DNA of 64,000 bases from Plutella xylostella (taxonomy: Eukaryota > Arthropoda > Insecta > Lepidoptera > Plutellidae), in assembly GCF_932276165.1 (NCBI RefSeq), contig NC_063983.1, forward strand, positions 8,129,501-8,193,500. Direction: 5' to 3'. The notes under the pieces are model-generated. The model was not told where the DNA came from and searched no databases. It was given only the letters and a program-made list of their open reading frames with translations. The position numbers and the translations under genes were made by a program. Shown here piece by piece: positions 59,001 through 64,000 of this stretch. Within the stretch, counting starts at the first letter, position 1, and each line of letters begins with the position of its first letter.

Positions 59001-62000
59001 ATCGACTTTTGTAGCAAGAATGCGATCCGAATCTTCTCTTAGCATTCGTTTATGAATGAATGCAAAATGGTCGCCATTTTGCTCTTCCAGCGCCATCTAT
59101 CGGTAGCCGTCGGCACTTCGCTAGGAATGGCTGCCATTTTGATCTAGGCACATTATTTAACCTATAAAACGGTGGCAGGTATACCGCCATATAGGCCGCC
59201 ATCTTCCAGCACCATTTATCGGTAGTCGTCGGTACTTCGCTAGGATAGGATGCGCTATAATGGCCGCCATTTTGTTTAATCAAATCAAAATGTAATATGA
59301 CCGTTATTTTGACCAAGGCACATTATTTAACCTATAAAACGATGTCATAAGACTGTCTATGTGTACTATACCTGCAGGATCCGCTCCTTCTCCTGCTTGC
59401 GCTGCAACTGGCGGCGCCTGCTCCTGCCTCGCCGCCTGCTCCTGCCTCGCCGCGTGCGCCCGCAGCCTCCGCCACCTTCTGACGTCACTAGAGCATGCCA
59501 CTGTAGCGCCTGTTGCAGTGCTACTAGACGACTATTGTAGTAAGAACGAGCGTCGAATCTACTTTTCCTAAATATAACATGGCCGCCATTTTGATCTTCC
59601 AGCGCCATCTATCTGTAGTCGATAGGATGCGCTAGAATAGCCGCCATTTTGCTCTTCCAGTGCCATCTAACCGTAGTCATCGTCACTTCGCTAGGAAAGG
59701 ATGCGCTAGAATTGTCGCAATTTTGATCAAGACACATTATTTAACCTGTAAAACGATGTAAGTAAAGCGAAAAGCGGGTGGCTCGCTTGCGAGTCACCTC
59801 TGACTACCTCTCTTCGGCGATTACAGTCGTGAGCATATGTATGTAAAAACGCTGGTAGGTATAAGATGGTAGGTTGTCTCTGTCTGTCACCTGCAAGATT
59901 CTCTCCTTCTCCTGCTTGCGTTTCTCCTCGCGGCGCGCGGCGGCCTGCTCCTGCCTCGCCGCGTGCGCGCCGCGCATCCACACTTCGGTGACCTTCTGGC
60001 GGCGTTTCTCGCACTTCGCCAGCGCCTGGGGGGGAAAAATAGTTGATGAGTTGTGGGGTAACGCGCTACAGCAACGTAAGTGTATCGATGGAAACGCGCG
60101 ATCGTGTTAAACCATATCAACAATTGAATGGAGGGAGCGTGCTTCGCGAGTGGTGAGTCGTATGTGTATCAGACTCGCGACGGTATGGCGTTTGCATCGC
60201 CACTAAATCGTGGGCACACAGAAGGGCTAGCACGGGGCGCATTTAAGACGTGTTAGACGTGACAAAAGTTTTGCATCGCGAACCGGAGAACTTTTGTCAC
60301 GTCTTTAATTGCGCCCCGTTCTAGCACTTGCGTTTAGCCCTTTTATCCCGGAATTTCCTTATTTAAAGGCGATGCAAAGCTCGCGGGAAAACTAGTGAAT
60401 AATAATTATGTCTCTGTCACCTTCTCACGTCTAGAGTATTCCACTACAGACTACTGAAGAAGCAAGAACGCGCTCCAAATCCACTTTTCATTAACGCAAC
60501 ACGCGTGGATGGCCGCCATATTGATCAATCAAATCAAAATGCAATAATGCAAGACGGCCGCCATTTTGATCAATCAAATAAAAATAAAATAATGCAAATG
60601 GCTGCCATTTTGATCAATCAAATCAAAATGCAATATTAGTGCTAGATGGCCGCAATTTTGGTAAAAATACATTATTTCACCTATAAACGCAGGACGGACG
60701 TTCGTTCATAAAGCAACATGGCCGCCATTTTTATTAAGGCACATTTCCCTCACCTCCTTGCTGAGCCGCATCCGCTTCAGCTTGTCCAGCATGTGGAACA
60801 GCAGCATCAGCAGCGGCCGCGCGTCTTCGTCATTCTCTCCGTCGATGTTGATGCTCATCACGAGGACTTTTTCGGTTTCTGGGGGCGTCGTGGCGGCTTG
60901 CTGCTCTCTGCGGGGGAGAGAGGGCGTTAGGAGGTAGAAAATAGGCTGCGGAGCTATCTCATTTGACGGGGCCTTCAAATTATTGAGATCCTTTGGGAAA
61001 CAAAAACAATGAGACAGAGATTATTATTGGATATTGTTACAAATAGACGAAGTGGAGGTAAACGTAGTGGAGAACAGTACACCTAACGAGTACAGTGCTG
61101 AGTTAGTAAATAAGCTCTCAGCCGAGAGAGTTGCTGAACCGAGTGGGTGTTTACACGTATTAACACTAGTGGCAAGTCAGTTCAGTTTTGATCACGACAC
61201 GTCTGCAATGGACCGAAATAAAAAAGAATTTAAAAGGGGTTTTTAACAGCTTCATGACGAATAACGAACCGAGGGCGTGCTTATACGTGCCGAGCGGGAT
61301 AGCGAGTGGCTGCGGGGGCAGAAGAATGAAGCGGGGTGGTGGGTACTCGGCCTAGTAAACAAACGACTCTCTCGCCTCTCTTCTCGACCGAGTACTCGGC
61401 CGAGCACCCTGTAAAGTGTTTACACCAACCGAGCACTCTGCCGAGGACACTGACACGCCACTGTACTCGTTAGGTGTAATCGACGCATTTGGGCTCACGA
61501 TCAAACCATCGAGTAGTGGTAGAGTGAAACGCCAAACCGTTATTGATGCGTTCCTTGGGAGGGGCATCTAGAAATGGACGATTATTGATTGATTCCTGAT
61601 CACTGACTGACACTCACTCTGGCGCAACCCTCGTGTATCTATCAGAGATGTGTATGTAGTTGATCTTGCGGTGATACATGGTGATGCACTGCGACACTAC
61701 TGACTATACAGCTGCTGTGCGCTCTCTACAGGGTGTTACAAAAAGGGTATATCACCCCCTTTTCTACTTCGACCCTTTTTACAACACCCTGTATACACTA
61801 GTGACTCACTCTGGGGCAACCCGCGTGTATCTATCAGAGATGTGTATGTAGTTGATCTTGCGGTGATACAGGGTGATGCACTGGGTGGCTCTCGCGTCCA
61901 ACATGCCCGCGGTGGCCTCGCCCGACTCCGACATGACTGAGAGCGAGGCGGGCAGCCCGTGCTTGTCGCCGGGCCGGCGTTCCGGGCAGAATACGCTCTG

Positions 62001-64000
62001 GGGGCAAAAATATTTATTTGTTAATAATATAAAGCTTGCAAATCACCTCTGGCTACCCCTTCGGGGACTACAGTCGTGGGCATACGAGGGCGGGTCAATA
62101 AGTCCGTGACTTTTATAATTTCCCGCCACTTAACTGAAAGAACAACATTGCTCCTGTCAACAGGCAACTGTCAGTTGACATCTGTCAAAATTTGGACCAG
62201 TTACGTCACTTGGTTTGTGTTTTACACCCGTTCTTAGCAACTACCGCGTGATTTAAAAACATAATGGAAAAAACTGAATTTCGTGTGCTGACTAAGCATG
62301 ATTTATTACGGAAAAAAACCATCACTGAAACCAAGGCTAAGCTTGATAAAGATTATGGGGACTCTGCACCATCAATATCTATGGTAAAAAGTGGTTTACT
62401 GAATTCCGTTCTGGCCGTACAAGTACGGAAGATGCCGGACGTCCATGGCACCCAGTTGAGGTCTCTACACCTGAAATGATTGAAAAAAATCCCGACATGG
62501 TGTTGGCCGATCGGAGATTGAAAGTGAGAGGGATAGTGGAAGCCACAGGGATATCACGTGGCTCAGTGGTTTCAATTTTGAATGATCACTTGGGTATGAA
62601 AAAGCTTTCCGCAAGATGGGTGCCGCATTTGCTCACAAACACAATCGAATGACAACTTCGCAGAGGAGTGTTTGGCGTAGTTCAACCGAAATTCGGACGA
62701 GTTTTTGCGCCGTTTTGTAACCGTGGACGAAACGTGGATCCACCACAACACACCAGAGACCAAACAGCAGTCTAAACAGTGGGTTTCTCGGGGTGAATCG
62801 GCGCCAAAGAAGGCCAAGGTGGTTATTTTGATGACCTCGAGAAACCTCATTTTTTGGAAGGGATAAAAAAATTGCAGAAACGTTGGACTAAGTGTATAGT
62901 GCTCAAAGGAGACTACGTTGAAAAATAAAAAATAAAATTATCAAAAAACCAGTATTTTCTTCAAAAAGTCACGGACTTATTGACCCACCCTCGTATTATG
63001 TGTAATTGTGTATGTATTTATTAATGAAATGCGCGAGCTTCGCTTGGTGGATTCCAGGATAAAAAGTAGCTTATGTGTGCGATAGCCCTTGGCGATAAGG
63101 CTGCCTATTGTCCATTGTTTCTAGAATATCAGTATTTTTGTCTGTTCTGTTATCTTGGTGATCAATAAAGATACCTATATTCTATTCTATTGCATGTGTT
63201 AATCCAAGCCATTCCAGGCTGTCAGTTTCAATACCGAATACATGATTTCATGGATATTTTATTGACATCATTATTCCCTTACCAAGTCATGCATCTCCTT
63301 GGCGAGCCTCGTGGCGGTCTTCTTCTGAGCTATGCACAGCACGAACGGGTCCCCGTCGTCTTTGCCCAGTTGCACCTTGAACATAAGAGAGATAATCATT
63401 ATAATGTGGCCTAAAATAAGTGGTGATACTCTCGGAACTTACTAAGATTTGTTAATCGAATAATATTAATTAGTATTATAACCTATAAAGTGAGTTCAAA
63501 TAAATCGTTATTTAGTAAATTTTCTAGCAGTCTACCTGTATAAATATTATAAAAAATTAATATTCTATTAATTTACCTTCATCTGTAACGTATCCGCTTT
63601 AGGGCGAGCCACATTGATTAACACGTTGAGGAGGTCTTGGCGCTGAGGAAACAAGGGTCAAATTAGTATATTTAACAGAGCTTAGTTCGTTTATTTTTTA
63701 TGGCAATGTACCTATACCATCGCTCTTACGGTGAAGGAAAATATCGAGAGGAAACCTGCATATCTAGATTAAGCACATCTAGGTAGATATGTGAATCCAC
63801 TCTAACCCACAGTGGCCAGCGTGGGAAATGGTCCTAACTTAGGAAGGCAGTTTAGACCTTGGGGATATCCACAAAGGTTCCACTCGAGAGAGCCAGGTGC
63901 AGGTACTTACACCCCCACAGAGAATATAATAGAATAGAATACCTTAATAAGCTTCAGCGTCAGCAGCATGCCCTCGCAACAGGATCGTCCGCTACACCAC
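56034..64000 (-). CDS. CCDC47: CCDC47, 3' seven coding exons (5' part outside window)
   Basis: Exons in transcript order are 63943-64000 (partial), 63577-63642, 63283-63375, 61810-61997, 60754-60907, 59891-60025 and 56034-56138. All introns are GT-AG and the phases match throughout; the GA|A codon between 61810 and 60907 is restored on splicing. The joined product carries CCEGMLLTLKLIK, RQDLLNVLINVARP, LAKEMHDL, a PPETEKVL segment, a long Arg/Lys/Gln/Glu helix (HAARQEQAAARREEKRKQEK), EDDPEKQRR, and ends MKQLKVKAL. This is the cytosolic DUF1682 core plus C-terminal coiled coil of CCDC47. In animals CCDC47 pairs with Asterix (WDR83OS) in the ER PAT complex, which shields polar membrane segments of nascent multipass proteins at the ribosome-bound translocon, and it binds Ca2+ in its luminal part. 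The luminal domain and membrane helix must lie upstream of the window. The last intron is 3.75 kb and hosts a LINE and a decayed exon copy. Confidence 0.93.
56268..57812 (-). mobile_element. Jockey/CR1-type LINE, 5'-truncated, in CCDC47 intron
   Basis: On the minus strand an open frame runs from about 57812 to a stop at 56851. It begins inside the reverse-transcriptase palm (LLGPTLFLVYLND), contains the catalytic CYADDTAI motif at about 57710-57735, then the C-terminal RT thumb/connection region (YLGIIIDDRLSFQKHI, YCIRCWGG) and ends LCIPK. The 3' end carries (CATTTT)n-like repeats at 56268-56305 typical of such elements. The endonuclease and N-terminal RT are absent, so it is a dead 5' truncation. 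It lies in the same orientation as the host gene. Confidence 0.85.
57813..58383. other. Intronic sequence of CCDC47 with a TACAGGGTGTTGC repeat end
   Basis: GCAACACCCTGTATAAT at about 57999-58015 is one end of the TACAGGGTGTTGC family; the remainder is not recognised. Confidence 0.4.
58384..58716 (-). mobile_element. tRNA-derived SINE, family C (Metulj-like), fuller copy
   Basis: On the minus strand the head GAGCGGTGATAGCTCAGTTG is followed by GGCGCTGACATATACC, then CGGTGAAGGAAAACATCGTG and the shared body, ending in (GAATA)n-like tail. It lies in the CCDC47 last intron. Confidence 0.75.
58833..58945 (+). repeat. Dispersed repeat 'cccactgctggggcacggg', copy 2
   Basis: Second copy of the module at 26785-26885, with a few extra bases (TATA) in the middle. 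It lies in the CCDC47 last intron. Confidence 0.6.
59372..59482 (-). pseudogene. Decayed partial copy of the CCDC47 penultimate exon
   Basis: The minus strand resembles exon 59891-60025, sharing the HAARQEQ-coding segment, the RKQEKERILQ end and a following GT. A 15-base internal duplication (ARQEQ twice) and indels shift the frame, and the 5' third is lost with no convincing acceptor. The flank also repeats, with 'cacattatttaacctataaaacgatg' type sequence before both. I read it as a remnant of a local duplication, not a used exon, although it keeps a GT directly after the exon-like end. Confidence 0.7.
59764..59850 (+). repeat. SINE-like family D, 3' part, in CCDC47 intron
   Basis: GCGAAAAGCGGGTGGCTCGC, CACCTCTGACTACC, ATTACAGTCGTGAGCATATG and a TATG tail. 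It is 41 bases from the exon at 59891. Confidence 0.55.
60222..60335. mobile_element. MITE, AAGGGCTAGNACGGGG family, copy 2 (CCDC47 intron)
   Basis: AAGGGCTAGCACGGGGCGCA with GACGTGACAAAAGTTTTGC pairs with GAACTTTTGTCACGTCTTTA and GCGCCCCGTTCTAGCACTTG. Confidence 0.7.
60339..60396 (+). repeat. Helitron-like repeat, 3' fragment in CCDC47 intron
   Basis: TTTTATCCCGGAATTTCC, GCAAAGCTCGCGGGAAAACT and an AACTAG|T end. Confidence 0.4.
61069..61482. mobile_element. MITE of about 410 bp in CCDC47 intron
   Basis: ACACCTAACGAGTACAGTGC pairs with CACTGTACTCGTTAGGTGT; the inner arms share GCTCTCAGCCGAGAGAG / CTCGGCCGAG-like runs. Confidence 0.65.
61516..61592 (+). mobile_element. Short RTE-type LINE 3' end fragment
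   Basis: 'GCGTTCCTTGGGAGGGGCAT' followed by 'GGACGATTATTGATTGATT' parallels the end of the fragment at 1283-1434. Only about 75 bases remain. Confidence 0.4.
61618..61691 (-). pseudogene. Near-identical copy of the 3' 74 bases of CCDC47 exon 61810-61997
   Basis: The 74 bases match 61810-61883 with three mismatches by eye and retain the GTGAGT donor. They begin abruptly inside the exon (from the CAGTGCATC codons), so no complete exon or acceptor is present. A 67-base hairpin element (61727-61793) lies between copy and original. The high identity suggests a recent local duplication. Confidence 0.8.
61727..61793. mobile_element. 67-base hairpin, TACAGGGTGTT ends
   Basis: TACAGGGTGTTACAAAAAGG pairs with CCTTTTTACAACACCCTGTA around a short loop. 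It appears to be two joined TIRs with almost nothing between them. Confidence 0.75.
62037..62084 (+). repeat. SINE-like family D, 3' part, split by mariner
   Basis: CAAATCACCTCTGGCTACCC then TACAGTCGTGGGCATA. The (TATG)n-like tail continues at about 62994-63025, beyond the mariner, so the mariner landed inside it. Confidence 0.55.
62085..62993 (+). mobile_element. mariner element, internally deleted and frameshifted
   Basis: It has TIRs of about 27 bases (start CGAGGGCGGGTCAATAAGTC; the end is the reverse complement with mismatches) and TA on both sides (62083-62084, 62994-62995). The transposase starts MEKTEFRVL at 62264. A frameshift follows near 62410, then KVRGIVEATG, VTVDETWIHH (first catalytic Asp) and SAPKKAK. 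The sequence then jumps to DDLEKPHFLEGIKKL and the GDYVEK end. The deletion removes the second and third catalytic Asp. Length is 909 against about 1.3 kb for a complete mariner. It sits in the tail of a SINE fragment. Confidence 0.85.
62264..62935 (+). pseudogene. mariner transposase pseudogene
   Basis: This is the coding part of the element at 62085-62993. The N-terminal helix-turn-helix part is open for 71 codons, then at least one frameshift and stops intervene before the VDETW motif, and the middle of the catalytic domain is missing. It resembles irritans/cecropia-group mariners. It cannot make an active enzyme. Confidence 0.75.
63714..63941 (+). mobile_element. SINE family C, 5'-truncated, in CCDC47 intron
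   Basis: Contains ACGGTGAAGGAAAATATCGA, the AGGAAGGCAGTTTAGACCTT body and (GAATA)n tail, directly before the donor site of the exon at 63943. The tRNA head is absent. Confidence 0.7.

Larger units (their letters stand above)
59040..60750. repeat. Cluster of GCCGCCATTTTG modules in CCDC47 introns
   Basis: GCCGCCATTTTG or a one/two-base variant occurs at least a dozen times (for example near 59071, 59126, 59190, 59265, 59583, 59640, 60510, 60555, 60603, 60648, 60721). It is often followed by GATCAATCAAATCAAAATGC or AAGGCACATTATTTAACCTA, or by a CTTCCAGCGCCATCTA segment. The blocks repeat together with the exon copy at 59372. Confidence 0.7.

Noticed and set aside
59304..60123. Arg/Gln/Ala-rich ORFs around the CCDC47 exons
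   Set aside because: They are shadow frames of the real exon at 59891-60025 and of its decayed copy.
61034..61567. ORFs of 70-71 codons in the CCDC47 intron
   Set aside because: They lie within a TIR-bounded MITE (61069-61482) and have no conserved motif.

Overview
The window is AT-rich nuclear DNA of an insect, most likely a moth or butterfly (Lepidoptera). This rests on several repeat types that are abundant in lepidopteran genomes. They are tRNA-headed SINEs (one resembling the Metulj type of Heliconius), the Helitron-like repeat that starts with TC, carries a (GTCT)n tract and ends CTAG|T, the 'accgacttcaaaaaa' repeat, and many short TIR elements. Genes have spliceosomal introns. There are no prokaryotic features.

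Layout. 1-46 kb is gene-poor and almost wholly built of transposable-element debris. It holds an internally deleted Tc1-like element (551-1260), TA- or TAA-flanked MITEs, Helitron-like repeats (one split by a TIR element at 7036-7676) and SINEs. It also holds a long foldback element split by a LINE fragment with a restriction-like endonuclease domain (15439-17006), two neighbouring PIF/Harbinger deletion derivatives (19547-20072, 20107-20630), a 5'-truncated RTE LINE with clear target-site duplications (34605-35539), a Jockey/CR1-type LINE (about 36915-38194), a 1.1-kb TIR element full of a TGTCACA(A/G)CC motif (39909-41044), and a Tc1/mariner-superfamily transposase 3' end (45098-45675).

46-54.4 kb is the conserved-gene core. 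SPEF2 (sperm flagellar protein 2, minus strand, complete, two coding exons, about 1793 aa) stands head-to-head with a small GC-rich gene of unrecognised family on the plus strand (52400-52982, long 3'UTR to about 54.37 kb).

56.0-64.0 kb carries the 3' seven coding exons of CCDC47 (PAT complex / ER membrane-protein biogenesis, minus strand); its 5' end lies beyond the window. Its introns hold a Jockey/CR1-type LINE, SINEs, hairpin elements, an internally deleted mariner, two partial copies of CCDC47's own exons, and a cluster of a GCCGCCATTTTG-containing module.

The three host genes show no sign of acting together: SPEF2 is a sperm-axoneme factor, CCDC47 a housekeeping ER factor, and the small gene is unknown. 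The most interesting signals are the paired Harbinger derivatives that keep different ORF starts, the exon-fragment duplications and GCCGCCATTTTG cluster in CCDC47, the loss of the P-loop in the adenylate-kinase-like region of SPEF2, and the number of near-perfect hairpin and nested elements.
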